Counted from the first letter of the stretch, positions 6,536 to 14,416 are shown. The stretch is DNA of 14,582 nt from Flavobacteriaceae bacterium UBA2000 (GCA_002335345.1 DDCS01000129.1:9912-24493), one strand, 5' to 3'. A program made the numbers and translations. Notes: generated by a model not told the origin, from the letters alone.

Positions 6536-6823
6536 ACGCGTCTAAGCAAATTACAAATAGACCAACCATTGTCCCAAATTGCGGATTTCTACAAGTGGAT
6601 TGATTATCGGACCATCGACATTGCCATGGGTTATGAAAACTTTAAAAAGTTTTACCTAAATCACCAATGGGCTTTTACAGAACAAACAAAAAAAATAATT
6701 TTGCATATCGGCACTGAAATCATAAAGAAATTTTCAAAAAACAACCCAGATCCCGGACTGATGAAAACACGGCTAGAAATACTTTTTAAAGCCACAAATA
6801 CTCATTCTTCCCCATATCAATAA
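6521..6823 (+). CDS. Orphan ORF, possibly the 3' remnant of a gene
   Basis: The frame is open from just after an in-frame TAA (6518-6520) to TAA 6821-6823, giving 100 codons from ATG 6521, or 65 from ATG 6626. Its first 15 bases overlap the start of the SafE-like gene on the other strand. The sequence looks protein-like, mainly helical, with a basic aromatic-rich core (GYENFKKFYLNHQWAF, then TKKIILHIGTEIIKKFSK). I see no signal peptide, membrane helix or known motif, and I do not recognise it. Thioredoxin follows 18 bases later on the same strand. Because it meets a truncated gene head to head, it may itself be a 3' fragment joined there by a deletion or inversion. It could also be a small intact protein translated from 6626. 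Confidence 0.45.
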   Translation: MIEDQTRLSKLQIDQPLSQIADFYKWIDYRTIDIAMGYENFKKFYLNHQWAFTEQTKKIILHIGTEIIKKFSKNNPDPGLMKTRLEILFKATNTHSSPYQ

Positions 6824-6841
6824 TTTGTAAAACAATAGACT

Positions 6842-7141
6842 ATGCCAAGCTCATTCAATGACTTAATCAATTCAAACCCTTTGGTTTTGGTCGATTTTCA
6901 CGCCACCTGGTGTGGGCCTTGTAAAATGCTTGCCCCCATATTGATTCAAGCAAAAGAAGTCCTTCAAGACGCCGTTAAGATCATTAAAATTGATGTTGAT
7001 AAAAATCCTGCAATGGCTGCAAAATATGAAGTACGCGGGGTTCCGACTATGATTTTATTTAAAAATGGGCAACCCGTATGGCGCCAATCTGGGGTTCTTC
7101 AGGCCCAAGCTATTGTCCATACCGTTCAATCACACGTCTAA
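6842..7141 (+). CDS. trxA: Thioredoxin
   Basis: The 99-residue protein is a classic thioredoxin. It has DFHATWCGPCKMLAPIL with the redox pair Cys24/Cys27, the KIIKIDVDKNP strand, and the cis-proline loop RGVPTMILFKNG. It reduces protein disulfides in the cytoplasm and would be recycled by the TrxB encoded at 4725-5672. It is slightly shorter than E. coli Trx1 (about 108) because the N-terminus is trimmed, but all functional elements are present. The ATG at 6842 fits the family start. It ends two bases before the convergent btuB stop. No clear promoter is seen in the 18 bases upstream, so it may be transcribed through the preceding ORF. Confidence 0.95.
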   Translation: MPSSFNDLINSNPLVLVDFHATWCGPCKMLAPILIQAKEVLQDAVKIIKIDVDKNPAMAAKYEVRGVPTMILFKNGQPVWRQSGVLQAQAIVHTVQSHV

Positions 7142-7143
7142 AA

Positions 7144-9144
7144 TTACTGAGATTGCCATGTCAAACTCAACAATAAATTGCGCCCCTGGCCACTATATCG
7201 ATACAGTGGCTGCGCCTCTTGATTGAGTAGGTTGGTCACACTCAATTGCGCATTGAGCGCGGGACTTAGTCTCACACCATACACCACATCAACCCAATGA
7301 TAGGGATTTAAACTGATGTTTTGGTTGGTAAAACTACTCGAGTCAAAAAACTGATCACGGCGCGCGTCCGCCCAGGTCCAACGCAAACTGAGTTTTTCCG
7401 AATCACTGAGGGTAAAATCGCCGTGAAGGTTGACTTTGTGGGCGGGTATGCGCAGCAGTTCAAAATCATGAGCGTTGACCCAGGTATAAAAAAGGTGCCA
7501 ATTGATCCAGGAAGCGGCTTGAAACTCAGTCTCAATTTCTATACCCGATCGGCGTTGATCTTGAAGGTTATTGGCGTATTGATAAACAAAAAGCTCAGGA
7601 TCCAACAAGGCAAATATTACCGCCTGCTCCTCATAACGCTGAAACCATCTAATCGCCCACTTTAACCGGTTTTTCTGCCATACCATTCCGAGCTCAGTGC
7701 TTTTGTTAAATTCAGGTTTCAAATCTTGATTGCCATAAATGGGGTCGTATAACTGATATAAAGAAGGGGCGATAAATGCGGTTCCATAGCGGCCATAAAG
7801 GCTAAAATCTCCCCATAGATTCGCAAAAGAATAGCGCGGACTAATTTGATAAACACCTTGATTGCCATAACGCATATGGTGATGCCAACGCCCACCGAAA
7901 TCTATAGAAATTGACGCTAGGGGTTTGTAACTCAGATTTACATAAGAATCGATAAAATAAGTTCTTGTATCGCCATGAGACAGGACGGTGCTCAACCGAT
8001 TTGAAGCGCCATTGGATTGCGCCAAGTCCATAGACGACCAGCCCCCTTGAGTCCCTAAAACCGATTCGAATTGGTTGTTCCAGCGCGTGGCAATAAATTG
8101 ATCTGCGTTATAGTTTAGCGCGCGGTATGCCGCAGGATAATCGCTATTTATGTCTCTATGGGTGTGGGACCATTGGTCGTGAAACTCATATCTGGAATCC
8201 TTCCCTACAAAATAAAAACTACCCCCAGTACGCCATTGCTTGGTCGCACTCTGAAAAAGGGCATCTTGATAATTAAAGTTGTCAAAATCCTGTCTTAACT
8301 GGTCATAAGCAAAAAATTGTTGCATCGACCATCGCTTCTTTGACCGATACTTTATTTGAACCCGCGTATTGAATTGGCTGAATTGATCCGGGTCAAAGGC
8401 ACGCTCATTTTCAGATGCTGCGATAGCAGACAGTCCATCGGTAAAACGGCCACTGGCCTGTGCTTGTATCACCCATGGTCCTTGACCCATGGCGAAGCGA
8501 GCCGAATGGCCTTGTTGTATGCCGCTGAGTGGGCTCTGATTCACTGATCGATTACTGCCCAAGGATTGTTCCAGAACCAAACTTGGCTTCTGTGCATTGT
8601 ACTGCTTGGTTTTGATATAAATGACGGCGGTGGCTGCTCCTGAACCATAAAGAACACTTGAGGGCCCTCTTACGATTGAAATGGATTCAATCTGATCCAC
8701 GGGTAAGAGTCTCAGGTCAAAATCTGTAGCAATGCCCGACGCATCACTGACCACTGCCCCATCAACTATGATTAGGACTTGACGATTATTTCCGCCGCGC
8801 ACATAATAGCCCAGGTTTTGACCGGAGTGCCCGGTAGCCCCACTTATTTCTATACCCCCTATTTGATTCAGCATAGCTGCTACTGACTGACCCGAAAAGG
8901 TGCTAATTAACTCCTGCTCCATCAAAATAGTATTGGCTTGTTCCTGAGAAATAGCCGCGAGTCTTTTTGTGCTTATCAGCACTTGATCGAGCAGGGTTTG
9001 CTCAGCCAACGTGTCCTTTGACCGCGCCAGAGCATCTAGAGTATCTAGAGTATCTATTGAAGACGATAAAACATTTGTATTTTGGGCCAAAACCCCCGGG
9101 ATAAACCCCAATAAAAGCGCCAATAGGCAATAACGAATAGACAT
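7144..9144 (-). CDS. btuB: BtuB-like TonB-dependent vitamin B12 receptor
   Basis: This 666-residue outer-membrane receptor would bind corrinoids and import them using TonB energy. Residues 1-20 form a signal peptide (cleavage near GVLA). The plug domain spans about 50-165, with YYVRGGNNRQVLIIVDGA, and QIESISIVRGPSSVLYGSGA before the barrel. The remainder is a 22-strand-type barrel with many aromatic strands. It lacks the carboxypeptidase-like N-terminal domain of SusC proteins, so it is a classical TonB receptor. The open frame extends 51 codons upstream to 9297, but that part is the cobalamin riboswitch; ATG 9144-9142 gives the signal peptide and is chosen. The riboswitch upstream and the divergent btuFCD genes make B12 the likely substrate. 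Its stop lies two bases from the trxA stop. Confidence 0.92.
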   Translation of the reverse strand: MSIRYCLLALLLGFIPGVLAQNTNVLSSSIDTLDTLDALARSKDTLAEQTLLDQVLISTKRLAAISQEQANTILMEQELISTFSGQSVAAMLNQIGGIEISGATGHSGQNLGYYVRGGNNRQVLIIVDGAVVSDASGIATDFDLRLLPVDQIESISIVRGPSSVLYGSGAATAVIYIKTKQYNAQKPSLVLEQSLGSNRSVNQSPLSGIQQGHSARFAMGQGPWVIQAQASGRFTDGLSAIAASENERAFDPDQFSQFNTRVQIKYRSKKRWSMQQFFAYDQLRQDFDNFNYQDALFQSATKQWRTGGSFYFVGKDSRYEFHDQWSHTHRDINSDYPAAYRALNYNADQFIATRWNNQFESVLGTQGGWSSMDLAQSNGASNRLSTVLSHGDTRTYFIDSYVNLSYKPLASISIDFGGRWHHHMRYGNQGVYQISPRYSFANLWGDFSLYGRYGTAFIAPSLYQLYDPIYGNQDLKPEFNKSTELGMVWQKNRLKWAIRWFQRYEEQAVIFALLDPELFVYQYANNLQDQRRSGIEIETEFQAASWINWHLFYTWVNAHDFELLRIPAHKVNLHGDFTLSDSEKLSLRWTWADARRDQFFDSSSFTNQNISLNPYHWVDVVYGVRLSPALNAQLSVTNLLNQEAQPLYRYSGQGRNLLLSLTWQSQ
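9034..9056. repeat. 9-bp tandem repeat within btuB
   Basis: The unit ATCTAGAGT occurs twice in tandem (9034-9042, 9043-9051), plus a partial ATCTA. On the minus strand it encodes repeated Asp-Thr-Leu just after the signal peptide of BtuB. Copy-number changes would keep the reading frame, and the segment lies in a flexible region before the plug. Confidence 0.7.
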
Positions 9145-9248
9145 GATCAAATAATTGATCGGAACAATAAGGACGTATGCGTCACAGTGTAAACACCAGA
9201 TACCTACCCCCAAACTTTTATCCCGAAAGTTGGACGTTGATTGCTCAT
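9145..9248 (-). promoter_or_regulatory. btuB leader: riboswitch expression platform
   Basis: This 104-base leader lies between the B12 box and the btuB ATG. Two hairpins are visible on the minus strand. The first pairs CCAACTTT (9233-9226) with AAAGTTTGG (9218-9210), with one bulge. The second pairs GATCAA with TTGATC (9160-9145) through a 4-base loop and abuts the start codon directly. There is no T-tract, so control of translation initiation by access to the start region is more likely than intrinsic termination. No Shine-Dalgarno sequence is seen, as usual for the phylum. Confidence 0.45.
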
Positions 9249-9381
9249 GGCAGGTCTCCTGACTTACTCGTTGCACCGCCCTTCCCATGCTATGCACAGT
9301 GGTTGAAGAAATGGTGACCTTATTGCTAAGGCAGTTTACAGTTGCGGGAACAGCTCTGGATTTCCACCAGATTCCCTTTTA
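9249..9381 (-). promoter_or_regulatory. Cobalamin (AdoCbl) riboswitch
   Basis: Read on the minus strand, the conserved elements of the cobalamin aptamer appear in order. AAAAGGGAA is at 9380-9372, GGTGGAAATCC at 9368-9358 and CCCGCAACTGTAAA at 9348-9335. CCACTG at 9302-9297 is the L5 kissing-loop side, GGGAAGGG is at 9286-9279, and the B12 box AAGTCAGGAGACCTGCC is at 9265-9249. Spacing and order are canonical. It lies 5' of btuB on the same strand, so B12 binding should lower receptor synthesis. It faces away from btuFCD and cannot control that transcript in cis. The remaining AT-rich DNA to 9468 must hold both divergent promoters; no perfect -33/-7 pair was found for either. Confidence 0.96.
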
Positions 9382-9468
9382 ATTTTTTCATTAAAGAAAA
9401 AAACCAAAAGCGGGGTAAAATTACGGCAAATCCATTCATTGACCCCATTATTTGATTTATTTTTGAGC

Positions 9469-10614
9469 ATGCATTGGCGATATTTTATAGTTATTATTTT
9501 GGGACTTCAAACGTTTTTGGGCTGCAAGGACCCTAAAACAACCTCAAATTTAGCTCATGGGTGCTTAAATGCTCAGCGAGTCACTTACGCTAAAGGGTTT
9601 TGTCTTACGCAGCAGAATGGTTATACGCTCCTTAAAATACTGGATCCAAACAGCGGTCAAATGAAACAGCAAATAGCGCTAGTTCCTGAAGGGGCTCGTT
9701 ATCCTGAAGGTTTTTCTTCTGATCAGCTCATTAAGGTGCCGATAACCTCTATCGTTGCCACCTCCACGACCCACATCCCTCCGCTTGAATTACTCGATAG
9801 AGCCACAGCACTCAGTGGTTTTCCGAATCTGGATTATATTTCCTCTTCGCTCACTAGAGCCCGAATTGACTCAGGAATGGTTCAAGAGCTTGGGCAAAAT
9901 GAAGCCTTAAATATCGAAGTTTTAGTGAGCCTAAAACCGGATGTGCTTATGACATTCAGTATTGACGAAACTCAAAAGGGACTAGAAAAAGTAAAACAAG
10001 CGGGGATTCCTTTAATCTACAACGGTGATTGGACTGAACAACATCCACTGGGTAAAGCAGAGTGGATTAAAGTTTTTGGCGCTCTTTTTGACATAGAGGC
10101 CCAAGCGGACTCGATTTTTCGAACCATTGAAAAAGAATACCTAAATCTTAAATCTTTAGCAAAACAATCCCAAACGCAACCCACGGTCATTAGTGGAGCG
10201 CTGTATAAAGATATTTGGTATGCCCCAAAAGGCGATAGCTGGGCGGCAAAATTTATTGAGGACGCCCATGGTCTTTATCTTTGGAAGGATACCGCAGGAA
10301 CAGGGAGTCTGCAGTGGAACATAGAAGAAATACTTCAATATACCCATAAGGCCCAAATTTGGATTGGCCCAGGACAATTTACGCGTTATGACCAAATGGC
10401 CCAAAGTAGCCCTACCTACACACAATTTAAACCGTTTCAAGACAAAAAGGTCTATACCTTCAGCAGCACTAAAGGGCCCACTGGTGGACTGCTCTATTAT
10501 GAGCTGGCCTCAATGCGCCCGGATTGGGTTTTGAGTGATTTGATCCATATATTACACCCCGGATTACTCGCTCCAGACTATGAACCTAAATTTTTTACAC
10601 CTTTAGCCCCATGA
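9469..10614 (+). CDS. btuF: Vitamin B12 ABC transporter substrate-binding lipoprotein
   Basis: The 381-residue protein is a periplasmic binding protein of the iron/B12 type and should capture corrinoid released by BtuB and deliver it to BtuCD. The N-terminus MHWRYFIVIILGLQTFLGC is a lipoprotein signal with Cys19 as the likely lipidated residue (FLGC is a slightly unusual lipobox). The two lobes are visible: PITSIVATSTTHIPPLELLD with the long linker helix near LNIEVLVSLKPDVLMTF, then the C-terminal lobe with ALYKDIWYAPKGDSWAAKF and VYTFSSTKGPTGG. The frame is open to TTG 9439, but ATG 9469 gives the clean signal peptide. Its last four bases overlap btuC. The B12 specificity is inferred from the divergent riboswitch-controlled receptor; the fold alone would also allow haem or siderophore. 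Confidence 0.88.
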   Translation: MHWRYFIVIILGLQTFLGCKDPKTTSNLAHGCLNAQRVTYAKGFCLTQQNGYTLLKILDPNSGQMKQQIALVPEGARYPEGFSSDQLIKVPITSIVATSTTHIPPLELLDRATALSGFPNLDYISSSLTRARIDSGMVQELGQNEALNIEVLVSLKPDVLMTFSIDETQKGLEKVKQAGIPLIYNGDWTEQHPLGKAEWIKVFGALFDIEAQADSIFRTIEKEYLNLKSLAKQSQTQPTVISGALYKDIWYAPKGDSWAAKFIEDAHGLYLWKDTAGTGSLQWNIEEILQYTHKAQIWIGPGQFTRYDQMAQSSPTYTQFKPFQDKKVYTFSSTKGPTGGLLYYELASMRPDWVLSDLIHILHPGLLAPDYEPKFFTPLAP

Positions 10615-11639
10615 GCCGGAAAGAAATAAAAGGTCTCTTCCTTTGGCCCATTTTGCTCTTGGCCCTATCTGTAGTGCTCAATCTGAGTTTGGGCTCTGTT
10701 TATATTCCCACAGATTATATTTTCACGGCCTTTTTTACTGAGACCAATATTAATGAGACTTGGCATTATATTCTGACAGATTATCGCTTACCAAAGGCCA
10801 TTACCGCAATATTAGTCGGTGGCGGTTTATCGGTCTCGGGCCTCCTAATGCAAACCTTATTTCGCAACCCCTTAGCCGGTCCTTTTGTCTTGGGAATCAG
10901 TAGTGGTGCGAGTTTAGGGGTGGCCTTTTTAGTGCTTGGTTCAGGGCTCTTTACAGGCCTGGGCGTGAGTGCGCTATCGGGGCCTTGGGCCATGGTCATC
11001 GCTTCTGCATCAGGAAGTTTTTTAGTGCTTTTGGCCGTAATTAGCGCTGCGTCTAAAATAAAAGACGCCATGGCTTTACTGATCATCGGACTCATGTTTG
11101 GCAGTCTGACCGGCGCGATTGTAAGTGTTCTCAGTTATTTTAGTCGCGCAGAGGCACTACAACAATTTGTATTTTGGTCTTTTGGAGGCCTGGGCCATTT
11201 ATCTTGGACTGGGGTCATTATCTTATTCATTAGTGTAATCATAGGACTTGTGGTCGCCGTGGCTTCATTAAAATCAATGAACGCACTGCTGCTTGGGCCA
11301 CAATATGCCCAAAGTCTGGGCGTTTCGATTAAGAAGAGTACATTTTTGATGGTTCTTGCCACGAGTGTTTTAGCAGGAAGTATTACTGCATTTGCTGGTC
11401 CTATTGCCTTTATTGGTCTGGCCGTACCGCATTTGGTACGTCAAATTATTGGTTCCCCCGATCATAAAATTATGGTCCCATCGAGTTTTCTTTGGGGCAG
11501 TATCATTATGCTTTTGTGTGATACAGTAGCGCAAATACCCTTCAGCAGTATGACCCTCCCTATAAATGCCATTACTTCTATTTTAGGAGCTCCGGTGGTT
11601 ATTTGGATATTGCTGCGACGAAAAAACCTATTATTTTAA
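10611..11639 (+). CDS. btuC: FecCD-family ABC permease (vitamin B12)
   Basis: The 342-residue inner-membrane permease belongs to the BtuC/FecCD/FhuB family, of normal length with about nine to ten helices. Signature runs are DYRLPKAITAILVGGGLSVSG, followed by QTLFRNPLAGPFVLGISSGA. The cytoplasmic coupling region that contacts the ATPase is AGPIAFIGLAVPHLVRQIIG, and the C-terminus is SILGAPVVIWILLRRK. It would form the translocation channel as a dimer. Its ATG overlaps the btuF stop (ATGA, 10611-10614), typical of translational coupling, and btuD follows after 23 bases. Substrate is assigned from context, not from sequence. Confidence 0.92.
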   Translation: MSRKEIKGLFLWPILLLALSVVLNLSLGSVYIPTDYIFTAFFTETNINETWHYILTDYRLPKAITAILVGGGLSVSGLLMQTLFRNPLAGPFVLGISSGASLGVAFLVLGSGLFTGLGVSALSGPWAMVIASASGSFLVLLAVISAASKIKDAMALLIIGLMFGSLTGAIVSVLSYFSRAEALQQFVFWSFGGLGHLSWTGVIILFISVIIGLVVAVASLKSMNALLLGPQYAQSLGVSIKKSTFLMVLATSVLAGSITAFAGPIAFIGLAVPHLVRQIIGSPDHKIMVPSSFLWGSIIMLLCDTVAQIPFSSMTLPINAITSILGAPVVIWILLRRKNLLF

Positions 11640-11662
11640 AAATATAGACTTCGACTCAAAAC

Positions 11663-12436
11663 GTGTTAACGGCCAGCAACATATCAATTGGTTATAATAT
11701 AAAATCTAAGAAGCCTTTAATATTGGCCGAAGAGGTTAATTTTACCTTAGTCCCAGGACAACTTACCGCAATAGTTGGTCCCAATGGTTCTGGAAAATCT
11801 ACCTTACTCAATACACTTTCAGGTCAATTGGCCCCTCTAGAAGGAACGATCCTAATCGACAATCAACCCATTGCTCATATTTCACATTTTATTCAGTCAA
11901 AATATCTTGCTCTTGTCCTGACCAAAAAAGAGTTTTCCCAACATCTGAGTGTCTTAGAATTCGTGAGACTTGGACGAATTCCTTATACTAATTGGTTGGG
12001 AAGTCTTGGACCTGAGGATCACCAAGTCGTTGCGCAAGCCATTGAATCCACCCACCTCACAGACCTGCTCAATAAAAAATGTGGCACGTTAAGTGATGGA
12101 CAAATGCAACGGGTCGCCATTGCCCGAGCTTTAGCACAAGACACGCCCCTCATTTTATTAGACGAGCCCACGACTCATTTGGACCTGGTCCATAAGGCGC
12201 AGACGTTACGTCTTTTAAAAAATTTGGCGCAGCAGCACAACAAAGCCGTAGCCTTCTCCACCCATGATATTGAATTGGCCCTAGACCTAGCCGATCAAAT
12301 GATTTGCGTATCTGAACGAACAATAACAACGGGCAGCCCAAATAATTTAATCGATGCCGGGGTAATTAACGCTATTTTTCAAAGCGATCTGGTGCGTTTT
12401 GACCGGGAAACAAAGCGATTTTCCATCACAGATTAA
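11663..12436 (+). CDS. btuD: ABC transporter ATP-binding protein (vitamin B12)
   Basis: The 257-residue ATPase powers the BtuC channel from the cytoplasmic side. It has Walker A GPNGSGKST (39-47), a signature written LSDGQMQR (143-150, Asp in place of the usual Gly), Walker B LILLDEPT (163-170) with catalytic Glu168, the D-loop HLDL, and the switch His201 (STHD). It matches the FecE/BtuD group that pairs with FecCD permeases. The start is GTG 11663. It closes the btuFCD operon; rmuC follows 40 bp later on the same strand and is functionally unrelated. Confidence 0.93.
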   Translation: MLTASNISIGYNIKSKKPLILAEEVNFTLVPGQLTAIVGPNGSGKSTLLNTLSGQLAPLEGTILIDNQPIAHISHFIQSKYLALVLTKKEFSQHLSVLEFVRLGRIPYTNWLGSLGPEDHQVVAQAIESTHLTDLLNKKCGTLSDGQMQRVAIARALAQDTPLILLDEPTTHLDLVHKAQTLRLLKNLAQQHNKAVAFSTHDIELALDLADQMICVSERTITTGSPNNLIDAGVINAIFQSDLVRFDRETKRFSITD

Positions 12437-12476
12437 TTATCTTTACTGCTACACCATTAATTTCTAATTGTACCCC

Positions 12477-13787
12477 ATGAACGATATATTGTTGTTATTT
12501 CTTTTTTCATTAGTTGGCGTGGCTGGCTTTTTTTTAGGGGGCTACTTTTCGAATTTGAAAAGAAAGTCAGATCATATTGCCCTGAGCACAAAACTTGAGC
12601 AGTTACAAGATCAGAATCAGCACCTAACCCAAGAACTAGAGCAAAATCGCAATGAGCGGGGCCTATTGAAAGAAGACTTGATCCGCGCGGAATCTACTGT
12701 CGACCAATTGACTCAAAAATTAGCCGATCAAAAAAGGGATTTAGAGGAGATTCAAAAAAAGTTTAGCAGTGAATTTGAAAACCTTGCCCAAAAAATTCTC
12801 GAGACTAAAAGCGAAAAATTCACCAAACAAAACAAGGAGAATCTTGATCATCTGCTCAAGCCACTGCAAGAAAAAATTGAAAAGTTTGAAAAAAGAGTTG
12901 AAGCAACTCATAAAGACAATATAGATTATCACGCCGCTCTGCGCCAGCAAATTATTGGACTTACTGAGCTCAATGAACAAATGAGTCGCGAAGCAACCAA
13001 TTTAACCAAGGCCTTAAAAGGGGACAGTAAATTTCAAGGTAATTGGGGGGAACTTGTTCTAGAGCGCGTGCTTGAAAAGAGTGGGCTTGAGCGCGATCGT
13101 GAATTCTTTGTACAGCAGAGTTTTACTAATGACCAAGGCCAGCGCCTTCTTCCTGATGTGGTTTTACACCTTCCGGAAGGAAAACGAATGATCATTGACT
13201 CCAAGGTTTCGCTTACCAGTTATGAACGCTACATCAATTGTGAAGATGAGGATGAACGCCTAAAATACCTTAAAGAGCACGTAAATTCACTCAAGAAGCA
13301 TGTCGAACAACTCAGTGCCAAAAATTACTTTGAGTTATACGACATCGAAAGCCCAGATTTTGTACTTCTTTTTGTACCGATTGAACCTGCTTTTGCCTTG
13401 GCACTAAATTACGATAACAGTTTGTATACTAGCGCCTTTGAAAAGAATATCGTCATAGTCACACCGACGACACTCTTGGCCACATTACGCACGATTGACA
13501 GCATGTGGACTAACGAAAAACAGCAACAAAATGCGATAGAAATTGCCACACAGGCCGGGCGACTTTACGACGCCTTTCATCGCCTGAGTGAAGATTTGCT
13601 CAAGATAGGTGATCAGATGGATCGCGCCAAAGGTTCTTATTCAGAGGCCATGAGGCGTCTCACAGACGGTCCTGGTAATTTAGTAAGCCGCGTAGAAAAA
13701 CTAAAAAAACTAGGCGCGAAGGCGACAAAACAACAAAACGAAAAACTGTTGCGACGGGCCCAGGATGCTGATTCGGAGGAATCCTAA
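12477..13787 (+). CDS. rmuC: DNA recombination protein RmuC
   Basis: This 436-residue protein begins with one membrane helix (residues 2-22, NDILLLFLFSLVGVAGFFLGGY), then a long coiled coil rich in Gln, Glu and Lys (about 30-170). The RmuC nuclease-like domain follows: FQGNWGELVLERVLEKSGLE, LLPDVVLHLPEGKRMIIDSKVSL, YFELYDIESPDFVLLFVPIE, and PTTLLATLRTIDSMW. RmuC limits inversions and other recombination at short inverted repeats in E. coli; the conserved D...DSK residues are those of a restriction-endonuclease-like fold. The reading frame extends three codons upstream to TTG 12468, but ATG 12477 gives the usual start. It lies 40 bp after btuD and may be read from the same transcript. Length is typical. 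Confidence 0.94.
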   Translation: MNDILLLFLFSLVGVAGFFLGGYFSNLKRKSDHIALSTKLEQLQDQNQHLTQELEQNRNERGLLKEDLIRAESTVDQLTQKLADQKRDLEEIQKKFSSEFENLAQKILETKSEKFTKQNKENLDHLLKPLQEKIEKFEKRVEATHKDNIDYHAALRQQIIGLTELNEQMSREATNLTKALKGDSKFQGNWGELVLERVLEKSGLERDREFFVQQSFTNDQGQRLLPDVVLHLPEGKRMIIDSKVSLTSYERYINCEDEDERLKYLKEHVNSLKKHVEQLSAKNYFELYDIESPDFVLLFVPIEPAFALALNYDNSLYTSAFEKNIVIVTPTTLLATLRTIDSMWTNEKQQQNAIEIATQAGRLYDAFHRLSEDLLKIGDQMDRAKGSYSEAMRRLTDGPGNLVSRVEKLKKLGAKATKQQNEKLLRRAQDADSEES

Positions 13788-13825
13788 ATTCCTTAACGCA
13801 TCTAGACCTGGTGCATCAAGTTCGT

Positions 13826-14416
13826 TTATCGCTTAACGACCTTAAAGGTGGTTTGCGCCTTTTGACTGGTCGCTTTAACTAAATAAACGCCAGACACTAA
13901 AGCCGATAAATCAACTTCAGCGTATTGATCGCGAACCATAACACGCATTTGTGGCACACCGAGAAGGTTGTAAATCACGAGCTCATCAATCTGCATTAAC
14001 GACTGAATACGCAGGCGATTTGTTGATTGACTCAGAGTGAATAATAAGTTTCTCGCGAATTTATCGTCAACCGATAAAGCCTCTTCAACCGTAATCGTCC
14101 CAAACATAGAAGAACTGTGTGGGGTACATTCATAATCATTAACCCCAACCTCTGTAAAAGTATAGGACCACGTCGATCCCTGACCTTGAATTAATCCACT
14201 GTTGAAACTCTCTTGTGCCGAGGCAGTACTGGCTACATTGTGCTGAAGATTATCGACCCAAGTCCATTCAACGGTGTCTCCTGGCTCAAGGGTCAACGAG
14301 GCAGCAGCACCATTTATATTTAAACCCCAATCTAAATTGTAGGTCGTCTGAGCGGATAGGCTTGCAGATAAATTAAGAATTAGGGCCAGCGCTAATATTT
14401 GTAAAGATTTTTTCAT
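13826..14416 (-). CDS. Secreted cupredoxin with T9SS C-terminal sorting domain
   Basis: The 196-residue protein has a signal peptide (1-22), a plastocyanin-like domain (about 24-112) and a type IX secretion sorting domain (about 117-196) ending VSGVYLVKATSQ and FKVVKR. Type 1 copper ligands are visible: His59 (NLQHNVAS), then Cys97, His100 and Met104 in YECTPHSSSMFG. The C-x2-H-x3-M spacing lies between amicyanin (x2) and plastocyanin (x4). It would be exported by Sec, then across the outer membrane by T9SS, and may serve in electron transfer or copper binding at the surface. The frame is open 13 codons further upstream (14455), but ATG 14416 gives the signal peptide. It is convergent with rmuC, with a 38-bp gap holding no convincing terminator. 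The partner enzyme is not visible. Confidence 0.9.
   Translation of the reverse strand: MKKSLQILALALILNLSASLSAQTTYNLDWGLNINGAAASLTLEPGDTVEWTWVDNLQHNVASTASAQESFNSGLIQGQGSTWSYTFTEVGVNDYECTPHSSSMFGTITVEEALSVDDKFARNLLFTLSQSTNRLRIQSLMQIDELVIYNLLGVPQMRVMVRDQYAEVDLSALVSGVYLVKATSQKAQTTFKVVKR

Noticed and set aside
6294..6569. 91-codon minus-strand frame overlapping the SafE-like gene
   Set aside because: It is an out-of-frame shadow of the SafE-like gene. It does not supply the missing N-terminal helix, so a simple frameshift does not explain the truncation.
7321..7665. 114-codon plus-strand frame inside btuB
   Set aside because: It lies entirely antisense to a well-supported receptor gene and has no recognisable domain.
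9458..9465. Perfect TAttTTTG box just upstream of the btuF ATG
   Set aside because: Transcription would start at or after the chosen ATG and there is no partner -33 element, so it is probably chance in T-rich DNA.
9439..9468. TTG start giving a ten-residue longer BtuF
   Set aside because: The ATG at 9469 gives a standard lipoprotein signal peptide; the extension adds nothing family-like.
13788..13825. Possible terminator between rmuC and the cupredoxin gene
   Set aside because: Only a 5-bp stem with a wobble pair (GCATC/GGTGC) and no T-tract can be formed.
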